Numbered from the stretch's first letter, positions 1 through 9,261 are shown. The stretch: DNA of 64,000 bases from Leifsonia shinshuensis (GCF_014217625.1 NZ_CP043641.1:3844001-3908000); one strand, 5' to 3'. Numbers and translations are program-made. The notes: generated by a model not told the origin, from the sequence alone.

Positions 1-810
1 GCCGCCCGGCAGCGCATCGGCGCGCGCGAGCCGATCGTGGTCTCCAACCTCGTGAAGGTCTACCCGAAGGGCCGGAGGGGCAGCGCGACGCGCGCCGTCG
101 ACGATGTCTCCTTCACCCTGGAGCCCGGAATGTCGATGGCGCTCGTGGGCGCGAGCGGCAGCGGCAAGTCCACCATCGCCAAGCTGATCACCGGTGTCGA
201 ACGGCCGACCTCCGGCACGATCGGGTTCGGCGACGTCCGCATCGACACCCTCCGCGGCCGGCGCGCGCTGAAGCAGCTCCACTCGGAGGTGCAGATGGTG
301 TTCCAGGACCCCTACGCGGCACTCAACCCGCTGCACACCGTGGAGTACATCCTGACCCGGCCGGTCGAGAACTTCACCGGACTGCGCGGCAACGCCGCGC
401 GGATGCGGGTGCTCGAACTGCTCGAGACGGTCGGCCTCACGCCGGTCGAGAAGTTCGCCACCCGGCTGCCGCACCAGCTCTCCGGAGGCCAGCGCCAGCG
501 CGTGGTCATCGCTCGCGCGCTCGCCAGCGACCCGCAGGTGATCATCGCCGACGAGCCGGTCTCGATGCTCGACATGTCGCTGCGCGCCGGCGTCCTCGCC
601 CTGCTGGAGGAGCTGCGCCGCACCCGCGGGGTCAGCATGCTCTACATCACCCACGACCTGCTCAGCGCACGGCTGGTCACAGACCGGATCATGGTGCTCG
701 ACAAGGGCGTCGTGGTCGAGCGCGGCGACACCGCCGAGGTGCTGCAGCGCCCACAGGACGACTACACGGTGCGGCTGCTCGACGCCGTGCCGACGCCGTC
801 GCGCGGCTGA
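1..810 (+). CDS. Oligopeptide/dipeptide-type ABC transporter ATP-binding protein (5' end cut by window)
   Basis: Cytoplasmic ATPase that would power an oligopeptide- or oligosaccharide-type ABC importer. The reading frame is open to base 1, so the gene may begin outside the window or be the second half of an OppD-OppF fusion; an in-frame GTG at 37 is the only start visible. Seen: Walker A GASGSGKST, Q-loop VFQDPYAALNP (typical of the OppF/DppF branch), signature LSGGQRQR, Walker B VIIADEP and the H-loop TH near residue 205 counted from the GTG. It lies 49 bp upstream of a GH1 glycosidase and a GH35 beta-galactosidase on the same strand. I therefore infer an operon that imports and hydrolyses short glycosides rather than peptides. 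Substrate is not provable from this subunit. Confidence 0.9.
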   Translation, partial: AARQRIGAREPIVVSNLVKVYPKGRRGSATRAVDDVSFTLEPGMSMALVGASGSGKSTIAKLITGVERPTSGTIGFGDVRIDTLRGRRALKQLHSEVQMVFQDPYAALNPLHTVEYILTRPVENFTGLRGNAARMRVLELLETVGLTPVEKFATRLPHQLSGGQRQRVVIARALASDPQVIIADEPVSMLDMSLRAGVLALLEELRRTRGVSMLYITHDLLSARLVTDRIMVLDKGVVVERGDTAEVLQRPQDDYTVRLLDAVPTPSRG

Positions 811-859
811 CCCTCCTTTCCCGACCCGACTCCCGACCGACCACACCAAGGAGAACTCT

Positions 860-2032
860 GTGCTCACCTTCCCCGATGGCTTCCTCTGGGGCGCCGCGAC
901 CGCCGCGCACCAAGTCGAGGGCAACAACGTCAACAGCAACTGGTGGGTCATGGAGCACACGCCCGGCACCCCGATCGTGGAGCCGAGCGGCGACGCCGCC
1001 GACCACTACAACCGCTACCCGGAGGACCTCCAGCTGCTCGCCGACGCCGGCCTGAACAGCTACCGCTTCTCGGTGGAGTGGGCGCGCATCGAGCCGGAGC
1101 GCGGCTTCGTCTCGCGGGCGAACCTCGACCACTACCGTCGGATGATCGACGCCTGCCTCGACGTCGGGCTCGAGCCCGTCGTAACGCTGATGCACTTCAC
1201 GGTGCCGCGCTGGATGGACGAGGCCGGCTTCTGGCGGAACCCGGAGGCACCCGACCTGTTCGCGTGGTACACCGAGACCGTGCTGCCGATCCTCCAGGAC
1301 GGCGTCCGCTACGTGTGCACGATCAACGAGCCGAACATCGCGGCGATGCTGGCCGGCGGCGAGAAGGCGGAGAACCTGGTCGCCTACGGCCTCCCGAACC
1401 CCGACCTCCAGGTCGCGGACGCGCTGCTCGCGTCGCACCGGCGCTCCCGCGAGGTGCTGTCGTCGGTCTCCGGCCTGCAGAGCGGCTGGACGATCGCGAC
1501 GCAGGACTTCATGCCGACCGACGAGCCGGGCTCCGCCGAGATGCTGCACGAGTACGGCTACCCGCGCGACGACTGGTACCTGGAGGAGTCCGCCGGCGAC
1601 GACTTCCTCGGCGTGCAGGCGTACACCCGCACGTTCGTCGGCCCGGAGGGGCCGCGTCCCGTCGCGGAGGACGCCGAGACGACGCTGACCGGCTGGGAGT
1701 ACTTCCCGCAGGCCGCCGCCGACGGCATCCGCTCGGCGTGGGAGAAGAGCGGGCACACCCCGATCATGGTCACCGAGAACGGCATCGCCACCGCGAACGA
1801 CCGCCGCCGCATCGACTACACGGAGGCCTCGCTTCGCGCCATCCACGAGACCATCGGCGAGGGGGTGGACGTGCGCGGCTATCTGCACTGGAGCGCCCTC
1901 GACAACTACGAGTGGGCCAGCGGGTACCGGCCGACGTTCGGGCTCATCGGGGTCGACCTGGAGACCTTCGAGCGCACGCCGAAGCCGTCGCTCGGGTGGC
2001 TGGGCTCGATCGCGCGGCAGAACGGGCTGTGA
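860..2032 (+). CDS. GH1 family beta-glucosidase
   Basis: Retaining glycoside hydrolase, most likely a cytosolic beta-glucosidase or 6-phospho-independent beta-glycosidase acting on imported oligosaccharides. The N-terminal FLWGAATAAHQVEG motif is diagnostic of GH1. The acid/base glutamate is E157 in TINEPN and the nucleophile is E306 in VTENG. The length of 390 aa is short for GH1 (usually about 450). No signal peptide is seen. The GTG start at 860 follows the ribosome site aaggag. The last bases form a GTGA overlap with the next gene, indicating translational coupling with the GH35 enzyme. Family assignment is firm; exact substrate (beta-glucoside, galactoside or fucoside) is not. Confidence 0.93.
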   Translation: MLTFPDGFLWGAATAAHQVEGNNVNSNWWVMEHTPGTPIVEPSGDAADHYNRYPEDLQLLADAGLNSYRFSVEWARIEPERGFVSRANLDHYRRMIDACLDVGLEPVVTLMHFTVPRWMDEAGFWRNPEAPDLFAWYTETVLPILQDGVRYVCTINEPNIAAMLAGGEKAENLVAYGLPNPDLQVADALLASHRRSREVLSSVSGLQSGWTIATQDFMPTDEPGSAEMLHEYGYPRDDWYLEESAGDDFLGVQAYTRTFVGPEGPRPVAEDAETTLTGWEYFPQAAADGIRSAWEKSGHTPIMVTENGIATANDRRRIDYTEASLRAIHETIGEGVDVRGYLHWSALDNYEWASGYRPTFGLIGVDLETFERTPKPSLGWLGSIARQNGL

Positions 2033-4227
2033 GCGTGGCGCCCGGCCTCCCGACCCGGCTCGACGGCACGCGCATCCTGATCGACGGCGAACCCCGGATG
2101 GTGCTCGCCGGGGAGGTGCACTACTTCCGCGTGCCGCGCGACGAGTGGGCCGACCGCCTGCGTGCGGCCCGAGAGGCCGGGCTCAACGCCGTCGCGTCGT
2201 ACATCCCGTGGATCTGGCACGAGCTCCCCGACGGCACGGTCGACCTGACCGGCGCCACACGGCCGGAGCGCGACCTGGGCGCGTTCATCGACCTGTGCGC
2301 CGAGCACGGCCTCTGGTTCATCGCGCGGCCGGGGCCGTTCCAGATGGCGGAGCTGAAGAACGAGGGCATCCCGTTCCGGGTGCTGCGCGAGCATCCCGAG
2401 CTGCGTCAACTCGGCTGGGACGGGGAGCCGGGGTCGACCCACTCGCTCGACTACCTGGCTCCCGCTTTTCTGGCGGAGTCGTCGGCCTGGTTCGACGCGG
2501 TGCTGCCGGTGATCGGCGAGCGGCAGCGCGAGCACGGCGGACCGGTGATCGCCGTTCAGCTCGACAACGAGGTCGGGATGCTCGACTGGGTGTCGAACAC
2601 CCCGACGCTGACCGACGACGCGCTCCGGGCGTTCGCGCAGTGGTCGGGCGAGACCACCAACCCGCGCACCGGGGCCGCGGGCACCGACGCGGAGCTGGCG
2701 CTGCACCAGCAGCTCGGCCGCTTCGTGCGCAGCCGCTACGCCGCCTACCTGCAGCGATTGGAGCGCTGGGCGCGGGAGGCCGGGATCACCGCTCCGCTGC
2801 TGGTCAACCTCCACGGCACCGACGCCGGCCGCGGGCTCACGTTCCCGATCGGGATCAGTCAGCTGGCGCAGGCGTACCGCGGCCGGCCGGGAGTGGCCGG
2901 CGGCACCGACATGTACCTCGGCGAGCTCACTGTGACCGACGCGGCCGATCTCTACGTCGCGAACGCGTTCACCGCAGCAGTGAACGACGCGGACCAGCCG
3001 CTGACGGCGCTCGAGTTCGACGCGGGCAGCGGCGACTACAGCGAGGACCTCGCCCAGCTCGTCTCGCCGGAGGCGACCGTGCTGAAGACGCTGCTCGACG
3101 TGGCGCAGGGCACCCGGCTGATCAACTACTACCTGTTCGCGGGCGGGATCAACCCGCTCCTCGACGAGGCGGTGGGCGACGGCAACGACCGCATCTCCTT
3201 CACCGGCGAGCGGCACGGGTTCGCCGCGCCGATCGGGCCGGAGGGCGAACCCTCCGCCGGGCTCGACGGTGTGGTGGAGGCGGCGCGCACGGTGGGCGAG
3301 CACGCCGCGCTGTTCGCGACCGCGACCCAGCTCACCGACGACCTCGTGCTCGGCTTCGTGGCCGACCACTATCTGACCGAGTACCGGCATCCCGCGGCGT
3401 CGCGGCGCGCGGAGCAGGTGCGCGACCGCGAGCTGCACCGCGGCCTCGGCGTGCGGCAGACCCTGGCCCGCGCGCTGGTGTTCGGCGGCTGGAGCTTCCG
3501 CGGGCTCGACCTCCAGGCGGCGGCCGGCAGCGATGAGGCCTGGAGCGCCGGCGCGCCCGCCGACAGCCGCGACGGCCGGGACCGCGAGCTCATCGTCCTG
3601 GCGACCGGACGGGAGCTGGGCCGCGGTGTGCAGGAGTTCCTGGCGCGGCACCTCGCGACCGGAGGCCGGCTGCTGCTGGCGGGCGACCTCCCCGCGGAGG
3701 ACGCGGACGGCAGTGCTTGCACGATCCTCGCCGACGCGCTCGGCCTGACCAGCGCGGGCGTCGTGGCGGAGAGCATGCACGCCGACCGGCAGTACTTCCC
3801 GAGCGTCCGCGCAGTCGGCGCGCTCGCGGGGCACGGGGCGCGGGAGGTCCGCGTGACGCGCGTCCAGCTCCTCGCCGGCGCGGGCGAGCCGCTGCTGCGC
3901 GAGACCGGAAGCGGCCTCCCGGCGGCGATACGCGTCGAGACGGCCGGAGGCGGGGTCGCCGTGGTGCTCGGGGCCGACTATCCCGTGCACGCCGGGTTCT
4001 GGCGGTCGCTGCTGGCGCAGGCCGGGGTGCGGCAGCGGCTGGAACCCGGGGCCGATCGGGCGGGAGCGATCGTCGTTCCGGTGGCGAACGAGGAGTCGGC
4101 CGCGCTGGTCGCGATCAACGTCGCGCCGTACCCGGTGACGCTCCGTCCGGTGCTCGACGGCGTCGCGGTGAGCGAAGAGCCGGTCGTGCTGCCGGCGCGG
4201 GGACACCGCGTCCACCCCGTGTCGTAA
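2029..4227 (+). CDS. GH35 family beta-galactosidase
   Basis: Predicted 732-aa retaining beta-galactosidase. The start is the GTG at 2029, chosen because it overlaps the GH1 stop codon as GTGA; the longer open frame upstream is a shadow of the GH1 gene. Seen: GEVHYFRVPRDEW near residue 28, the substrate-pocket ARPGPF near 99, the probable acid/base E181 in QLDNEVG and the probable nucleophile E329 in TALEFDAG. These match the order and spacing of GH35 enzymes. No signal peptide is visible, so it probably works in the cytosol on a galactoside delivered by the upstream ABC importer. It is the last gene of its operon; the next gene begins behind its own operator. Confidence 0.9.
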   Translation: MSVAPGLPTRLDGTRILIDGEPRMVLAGEVHYFRVPRDEWADRLRAAREAGLNAVASYIPWIWHELPDGTVDLTGATRPERDLGAFIDLCAEHGLWFIARPGPFQMAELKNEGIPFRVLREHPELRQLGWDGEPGSTHSLDYLAPAFLAESSAWFDAVLPVIGERQREHGGPVIAVQLDNEVGMLDWVSNTPTLTDDALRAFAQWSGETTNPRTGAAGTDAELALHQQLGRFVRSRYAAYLQRLERWAREAGITAPLLVNLHGTDAGRGLTFPIGISQLAQAYRGRPGVAGGTDMYLGELTVTDAADLYVANAFTAAVNDADQPLTALEFDAGSGDYSEDLAQLVSPEATVLKTLLDVAQGTRLINYYLFAGGINPLLDEAVGDGNDRISFTGERHGFAAPIGPEGEPSAGLDGVVEAARTVGEHAALFATATQLTDDLVLGFVADHYLTEYRHPAASRRAEQVRDRELHRGLGVRQTLARALVFGGWSFRGLDLQAAAGSDEAWSAGAPADSRDGRDRELIVLATGRELGRGVQEFLARHLATGGRLLLAGDLPAEDADGSACTILADALGLTSAGVVAESMHADRQYFPSVRAVGALAGHGAREVRVTRVQLLAGAGEPLLRETGSGLPAAIRVETAGGGVAVVLGADYPVHAGFWRSLLAQAGVRQRLEPGADRAGAIVVPVANEESAALVAINVAPYPVTLRPVLDGVAVSEEPVVLPARGHRVHPVS

Positions 4228-4288
4228 TCCCTCCCGCGGGTGAAATCTCCGGCCCGCTGTTGCGTCGCGGCACCCTCGATGCCACTAT

Positions 4289-4306
4289 TTACTGAACGAT
4301 CGGTAA
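4289..4306. promoter_or_regulatory. PaaR-like TetR-family operator
   Basis: TTACTGAACGATCGGTAA is an imperfect 18-bp palindrome (14 of 18 positions symmetric) lying 32 bp before the paaI start. Its half-site ACCGNNCGNTCGGT resembles the operators of PaaR, the TetR-type repressor of phenylacetate genes. No paaR gene is in the window, so the regulator must be encoded elsewhere. Confidence 0.5.
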
Positions 4307-4337
4307 GGAACGAGGAGGTTTCGCGGGTGGTGCGCAC

Positions 4338-4763
4338 ATGAGCTCAGAATCACTCCGGCCCATGATGCTCCGCGACCGCGCCTCCGCGGCGCTCGGCATG
4401 ATGGTCGAGAAGGACGTGCCGGGCGAGGCGATCGTCAGTATGGCGGTCCGCGAGGACATGACGAACGGCTTCGCGATCACGCACGGCGGCCTGGTGTTCG
4501 CGCTCGCCGACACCGCCTTCGCCATCGCCTGCAACGAGGACGAGCGGGTGACCGTCGCCGCGGGCGCGGACATCACGTTCCTCAAGTCCACGCGGGCGGG
4601 GCAGACCCTCACCGCGCGCGCCGTGCGCCGCAGCGTGACCGGCCGCAACGGCGTCTACGACGTCACCGTGACCGACGAGACCGGCGACGTGGTCGCGGAG
4701 TTCCGCGGCCGGTCGCTCACCACCAACCGGGCCGCCGCCGAGCACGGCGGCACGGCCGACTGA
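4338..4763 (+). CDS. paaI: PaaI-type hotdog thioesterase
   Basis: Hotdog-fold acyl-CoA thioesterase of 141 aa. In phenylacetate catabolism PaaI hydrolyses ring-hydroxylated phenylacetyl-CoA that would otherwise trap CoA. The helix motif THGGLVFALADTAFAIACN near residue 50 carries the HGG and aspartate that characterise PaaI. The gene sits directly before paaK and behind a PaaR-like operator, supporting a specific PaaI role rather than a generic thioesterase. A gaggagg ribosome site is about 20 bp before the ATG, which is distant. There is no in-frame alternative start between them. The ring-epoxidase genes paaABCDE are not in the window. Confidence 0.88.
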   Translation: MSSESLRPMMLRDRASAALGMMVEKDVPGEAIVSMAVREDMTNGFAITHGGLVFALADTAFAIACNEDERVTVAAGADITFLKSTRAGQTLTARAVRRSVTGRNGVYDVTVTDETGDVVAEFRGRSLTTNRAAAEHGGTAD

Positions 4764-4793
4764 CACCGCACAACCCCGACCCCGGAGGTCCCC

Positions 4794-6107
4794 ATGTCGA
4801 CGACGACACCGGCACCCGCCACCCCCGACCGCACCGAGATCGATCCCGTCGCGGTCACGCGCGAGGAGCTGCGCGACCTCCAGCTGAAGCGCCTCCAGTG
4901 GACGGTGCGGCACGCCTACGAGAACGTCCCGCTCTACCGCGCGAAGTTCGACGCCGCCGGTGTCGGCCCGGACGACATCCGCACCCTGGAGGACATCGTG
5001 CGCCTCCCGTTCACGACGAAGGAGGACCTGCGCTCGACCTACCCGTTCGGGATGTTCGCGGTGCCGATGGACGACGTCCGGCGCATCCACGCCTCGTCCG
5101 GGACGACCGGCCGGCCGACCGTGGTCGGCTACACGCAGGGCGACCTCGACCGCTGGGCCGGCCTGGTCGCGCGCTCGCTGCAGGCCGCGGGCGTGCAGGC
5201 CGGCTGGAAGGTGCACAACGCCTACGGCTACGGGCTGTTCACCGGTGGTCTCGGCGCGCACGCCGGCATCGAGCGGCTGGGCGCGACCGTGATCCCGATG
5301 TCGGGAGGCCAGACCGCGCGGCAGGTGCAGCTCATCCACGACTTCGAGCCGGACGCCATCATGTGCACGCCCAGCTACCTGCTCACGATCGCCGACGCCA
5401 TCGAGGAGGCGGGACTCGACCCGCGCGGGACCTCGCTGAAGGTCGCCATCCTCGGCGCTGAGCCGTGGACGAACGAGCTGCGCGCCGAGATCGAGCGCCG
5501 CCTCGGCCTCGACGCGGTCGACATCTACGGGCTGAGCGAAGTGATGGGCCCGGGCGTCGCGAGCGAGTCGGTGGTCACCAAAGACGGCCCGCACGTCTGG
5601 GAGGACCACTTCCTCCCGGAGATCATCGACCACGAGACCGGCCGGCCGGTGGAGGACGGGACGACGGGCGAGCTGGTCTTCACGTCCCTGACCAAGGAGG
5701 CCTTCCCGGTCATCCGTTACCGCACCCGCGACCTGACCCGGCTGCTGCCCGGCAGTGCGTACCCGGCGCTGCGCCGCATCGAGAAGATCACCGGCCGCGA
5801 CGACGACATGATCATCCTGCGCGGCGTCAACCTGTTCCCGACCCAGATCGAGGAGCTGGTCCTCGGCATCGAGACGCTGACGCCGCACTTCATCCTGGAA
5901 CTGCGCAAGGACGGCCGGATGGACGCGCTCACGGTGCGCATCGAGCGCCATCCCGAGCTCGATCGCGAGGTCTGCGAGGCGGCCGCGCAGGTGCTCCGCC
6001 AGAAGATCAAGGTGCACATCGGCACGACCGTGGACGTCGTGCTCGCCGAGCCGGCGGAGCTGCCGCGCAGCGAGGGCAAGTACAAGCGCGTGTACGACTA
6101 CCGCTGA
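4794..6107 (+). CDS. paaK: Phenylacetate-CoA ligase
   Basis: AMP-forming ligase (437 aa) that activates phenylacetate to phenylacetyl-CoA, the entry step of the aerobic hybrid pathway. Seen: the conserved N-terminal block LQWTVRHAYENVPLYRAKF, the phosphate-binding loop HASSGTTGRPTVVGYT near residue 98, the acyl-adenylate motif YGLSEVMGPG near 245, and the C-terminal hinge and subdomain RDDDMIILRGVNLFPTQIE. Length and order match PaaK. It is 30 bp downstream of paaI with a ggagg ribosome site, so the two form an operon. The rest of the paa pathway must lie elsewhere if it exists. Confidence 0.93.
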   Translation: MSTTTPAPATPDRTEIDPVAVTREELRDLQLKRLQWTVRHAYENVPLYRAKFDAAGVGPDDIRTLEDIVRLPFTTKEDLRSTYPFGMFAVPMDDVRRIHASSGTTGRPTVVGYTQGDLDRWAGLVARSLQAAGVQAGWKVHNAYGYGLFTGGLGAHAGIERLGATVIPMSGGQTARQVQLIHDFEPDAIMCTPSYLLTIADAIEEAGLDPRGTSLKVAILGAEPWTNELRAEIERRLGLDAVDIYGLSEVMGPGVASESVVTKDGPHVWEDHFLPEIIDHETGRPVEDGTTGELVFTSLTKEAFPVIRYRTRDLTRLLPGSAYPALRRIEKITGRDDDMIILRGVNLFPTQIEELVLGIETLTPHFILELRKDGRMDALTVRIERHPELDREVCEAAAQVLRQKIKVHIGTTVDVVLAEPAELPRSEGKYKRVYDYR

Positions 6108-6126
6108 GCCTTTCTCACGTCGGGGG

Positions 6127-6155
6127 TTGTTCGGGTGAAGAACCGCACCTAGACT
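6127..6155 (+). promoter_or_regulatory. Probable promoter giving a leaderless transcript
   Basis: TTGTTC at 6127-6132, a 17-bp spacer and TAGACT at 6150-6155. The ATG of the surface-protein gene is at 6163, 7 bp after the -10 element, and no ribosome site is visible. I infer a leaderless mRNA, a common arrangement in actinobacteria. Confidence 0.45.
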
Positions 6156-6162
6156 CCCCCGC

Positions 6163-7797
6163 ATGACGGGGGCCCGCGTCATCACCACGGCAGGGATCGC
6201 GGCGGCCGCACTGGGGGCGGCGCTGCTGGCCGGAGTCGGCTTCCCGCAGGCCGCGGGGGCCGCGCCGGTCGCCGCCAGCACGGTCGGGCCGGTCAACCCC
6301 GTCGCGCAGCCGCTGGCCGGGCACCCGGCGAACAGCGGGTTCACCGTGATCGCGCAGGGGAACGTCCTGCTGGCGGCGGACGAGTCGGAGGGCACCGTCG
6401 CGGTCGGCGGGAACCTCTCGTTCACCACCAGCTACAACGTCGCGGCGCACTCGCCCGCCGTCCCGACATTCACAGCACCGGGGGACACGGTGCCGACGTT
6501 GCTGTACGTGCGCGGGGGAGTGGTCTTCCCGCCCACCGCGGTGAACCTCAAGGTGCTCAACGGCGGGTACACGAAGATCGGCGACACCGCCACGTACACC
6601 GCGTTCGACCACGACCAGAACAACGCGCTCATCAACTACTCGATCGTGCCGCCGGGCGGCACCGTGAACACCAACCCGCAGATCTCGGGCACGGTCACGC
6701 AGACGCCCGCCTCGATCGGCACGCCGGTGCCCAGCTCGCTGATCGACGTCGACGGCGCGTTCGCGCTCTACCGGCCGACGGCGACGGCGCTCGCCGGCTG
6801 CGACGAGAACGTGCTGCTCACCGACGCGAACGGCGCTCCCATCACGCGGCCGATCACCTCCCCGACCAGCGTCTACCTGACCCTGACGCCCGGCGTGACG
6901 AACGTCCTGAACCTCACGGCGGCCGAGCTCGGGCAGATCAACGAGATCACCTACCGCACCGCCCCGACGGCGAGCACCCCGCTGCTGATCAACGTCTCCG
7001 GCGACTACAGCGGGACGTTCCCGAACCAGGCGGGGGTCAGCGGCGGGCAGGCGCCGTACATCCTCTGGAACTTCGCGTCGGCCTCCACGGTCACGGTCAA
7101 CGGCGGCGCGGCGATGGAGGGCACGCTGTACGCGCCGAACGCCGCCGTCTCGTGGGTGCAGACCAACAACATCGAGGGCAACGTGGTCGCCGCCTCCTTC
7201 GTCCACGGCCCCGGCAATCTAGGCCAGGTGCGGGAGGTGCACGACTTCCCGTTCGCGGCTGAGCTGTCCTGCCAGTCCGCCCCGCTGGACGACCCGATCC
7301 TGTCGCTGGTGAAGGTGGTGCACAACAGCGACGGCTCGACCGGTCAGCCCTCCGACTGGACGCTCACCGCCTCCGGTCCCGACACCGTCACCGGCCAGGG
7401 CGGCAGCGCCGACGTGACCCAGCAGGTGGTCGCGCCGGGGGACTACACGCTCTCCGAGTCGGGGACGCTGCCCGACTACACGGCGGGGGACTGGTCGTGC
7501 GTCGGCGGGGTGGTCTCCGGCGACGTCGTCACACTGCCGCAGGGCGCCGAGGTGACCTGCACGATCGAGAACACCTACGTGCCTCCGCCACCGACACCGA
7601 CGCCCACGCCGACCCCTCCGCCCGTGGTGCCGGACAACCCCGATTCCGCGGCAGGCGGACCGACGGGCGAGCTCGCCGACACCGGCTCGGGTGCGCCGGC
7701 CCCGATGGTCGCGCTGGGCATCCTGCTGCTCTCGGCCGGGGCCGTCGTGACGACGCTCGGCCTCGTCCGGCAGCGCAGGAACACCCGCGGCGAGTAG
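6163..7797 (+). CDS. Choice-of-anchor-A family surface protein with LADTG sortase signal
   Basis: Secreted wall-anchored protein of 544 aa. The N-terminal 38 residues form a signal peptide ending near AAGAAP. The body begins with the choice-of-anchor-A pattern (NVLLAADESEGTVAVGGNL near residue 66). This is followed near residue 375 by a prealbumin-like/DUF5979-type repeat (SLVKVVHNSDGS to CTIENTY), then a Pro/Thr linker (PPPTPTPTPTPPP). The C-terminus has LADTG at 504-508, a hydrophobic segment and RQRR, i.e. a sortase signal with Ala at the second position, as recognised by class E sortases. No sortase gene is in the window. Function is unknown; a structural or adhesive role is likely. Confidence 0.82.
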   Translation: MTGARVITTAGIAAAALGAALLAGVGFPQAAGAAPVAASTVGPVNPVAQPLAGHPANSGFTVIAQGNVLLAADESEGTVAVGGNLSFTTSYNVAAHSPAVPTFTAPGDTVPTLLYVRGGVVFPPTAVNLKVLNGGYTKIGDTATYTAFDHDQNNALINYSIVPPGGTVNTNPQISGTVTQTPASIGTPVPSSLIDVDGAFALYRPTATALAGCDENVLLTDANGAPITRPITSPTSVYLTLTPGVTNVLNLTAAELGQINEITYRTAPTASTPLLINVSGDYSGTFPNQAGVSGGQAPYILWNFASASTVTVNGGAAMEGTLYAPNAAVSWVQTNNIEGNVVAASFVHGPGNLGQVREVHDFPFAAELSCQSAPLDDPILSLVKVVHNSDGSTGQPSDWTLTASGPDTVTGQGGSADVTQQVVAPGDYTLSESGTLPDYTAGDWSCVGGVVSGDVVTLPQGAEVTCTIENTYVPPPPTPTPTPTPPPVVPDNPDSAAGGPTGELADTGSGAPAPMVALGILLLSAGAVVTTLGLVRQRRNTRGE

Positions 7798-7824
7798 TCC
7801 CTCCGATCTCTTTTCTGCCATCCG

Positions 7825-7853
7825 TTGACTGGCAAAAGACCCGTTCGTAGCGT
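7825..7853 (+). promoter_or_regulatory. Probable promoter of the GH43 gene
   Basis: TTGACT at 7825-7830, 17-bp spacer, TAGCGT at 7848-7853, followed by an aggagg ribosome site and ATG at 7900. An imperfect inverted repeat (TTTTCTGCCA with TGGCAAAAGA, 7811-7838) overlaps the -35 and could be an operator or the terminator of the gene before it. Confidence 0.4.
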
Positions 7854-7899
7854 CGAACAGGGTCGGGCGAAGGCGCCCCTCGGATCAGGAGGATGACGG

Positions 7900-9261
7900 A
7901 TGGTTTCTCACGGCGACGGTGCGCAGATCGACCGGCGTGCGCTGCTGAAGGGCGCGACGCTCGTCGGCGTCACGGCGATGCTCTCGGCGGTGGCGATGGA
8001 GGCGGGACCGGCATTCGCCACGCAGCTCCCTCCTGCGCAGTCCAACAGGAAGTACCCGGCCCCGTGGCCGGAGCAGACGCCGTACGGCCTCGCCGACAAC
8101 CGGATCGACCTCTGGCCGCGGGACGACAACTCGATGGTCCTCCCGCTGGAGCTGCGGCCGCGCGACGTGGAGCTGGGCCACGTCTGGATCCGGGACACGT
8201 ACGTGAACTTCTTCAAGGTGAACGGCCACTCGGTCTACGTCGCCGCCGGCACCACGCGCGTCCCCGGGCTGAGCGCGGCGCAGCCGTGGAACGACGGGAT
8301 CTTCGTGTGGACCTCCCCGTCGATGAACGGCCCGTGGACGCTGGCCGACACGACCGGCATCCGGCCCGACGCCGAGAAGGGCAAGGTCTGGTCGCCCGAG
8401 TTCGTCGGTGAGAACACCCCCGGCCGCACCGTCGTCGCGCCGTGGCAGGAGTACTGGTACGACACGAAGTTCGGCAAGCGCGGCGAGGTGTGGGCGCCGG
8501 AGGTGCACTACTTCAACGGCCGCTGGTACATCGTGGCGTGCATGGGCGACCACTCGAAGAAGGTCGGCTCGTTCCTGCTCGTGAGCGACGGCGGTGTCGA
8601 GGGCCCGTACCGCCTGGCGACCGGGAACCTGGAGAAGCCGTTCGGCGACCCGACCGGCAGCGGCCCGGCCGTCGCCAAGCCGGAGGACTATTACCACATC
8701 GACGGCAGCATGTTCACGGAGGGCGACGCCGCCTGGCTGGTGCTGCACAACAGCGTGTACGCCCGGTTCAGCGACGACATGGAGGACATCATCCCCGACA
8801 CCGCGCTGCCGGCGTTCGACCAGGCGACGTACTCTCCCGAGCCGTACCTGGAGGGCGCCTACGTGTTCTCCTACGGCGGCAAGTACTACCTGACGCAGGC
8901 CGCCTGGGACCGCACCTCCACCAACCCGGACGGCTCGACGCGGTACGCCTACGACACCCCGGCGCCCGGGCGCGTGCAGTACCAGTACGACGCGATCATG
9001 GCCGTCGCCGACAAGCTGGAGGGACCGTACTCGCCGCGCTGGACGCTCGGCGTCGGCTGCGGAGGCAACAGCGTGTTCCAGGACGAGAGCGGCCACCTGT
9101 GGACGACCTTCTTCCGCAACCCGGCGCAGGGCTACTGGGCCGACCCGTCGCGTCTCCCGGACACCGCGGTGCCCGGGGTCGTGCGCGTGGAGTGGACCGG
9201 CCCGGACAGCAACCGGCTGTACGTGCAGCGCCGGAACCACGGGCAGGTCGTTTCGGGTTAG
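7900..9261 (+). CDS. Tat-exported GH43-like glycoside hydrolase
   Basis: Extracellular five-bladed beta-propeller hydrolase of 453 aa, probably acting on arabinan, xylan or a related plant glycan. The N-terminus has a twin-arginine signal (DRRALLKGATLVGVTAMLSAVA, residues 11 on) with a likely cleavage after AFA near residue 37. Blade motifs include VWIRDTYVNFFKVNGHSVYV, KVWSPEFVGE, EVWAPEVHYFNGRWYIVAC and GKYYLTQAAWD, typical of GH43-like proteins. I cannot assign the three catalytic carboxylates with certainty. The ATG at 7900 is preferred over ATG 7893, which is in another frame, because it is 8 bp from aggagg. It is probably monocistronic. Confidence 0.75.
   Translation: MVSHGDGAQIDRRALLKGATLVGVTAMLSAVAMEAGPAFATQLPPAQSNRKYPAPWPEQTPYGLADNRIDLWPRDDNSMVLPLELRPRDVELGHVWIRDTYVNFFKVNGHSVYVAAGTTRVPGLSAAQPWNDGIFVWTSPSMNGPWTLADTTGIRPDAEKGKVWSPEFVGENTPGRTVVAPWQEYWYDTKFGKRGEVWAPEVHYFNGRWYIVACMGDHSKKVGSFLLVSDGGVEGPYRLATGNLEKPFGDPTGSGPAVAKPEDYYHIDGSMFTEGDAAWLVLHNSVYARFSDDMEDIIPDTALPAFDQATYSPEPYLEGAYVFSYGGKYYLTQAAWDRTSTNPDGSTRYAYDTPAPGRVQYQYDAIMAVADKLEGPYSPRWTLGVGCGGNSVFQDESGHLWTTFFRNPAQGYWADPSRLPDTAVPGVVRVEWTGPDSNRLYVQRRNHGQVVSG

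Noticed and set aside
943..4227. A 1094-codon open frame running through GH1 and GH35
   Set aside because: Its first third is a shadow of the GH1 gene in another frame (Arg/Pro/Gly-rich); the real GH35 gene starts at the GTGA overlap at 2029.
4350..6428. 692-codon minus-strand frame opposite paaI-paaK
   Set aside because: Composition is typical of antisense of a high-GC gene, with no motif, while the plus strand carries recognisable PaaI and PaaK.
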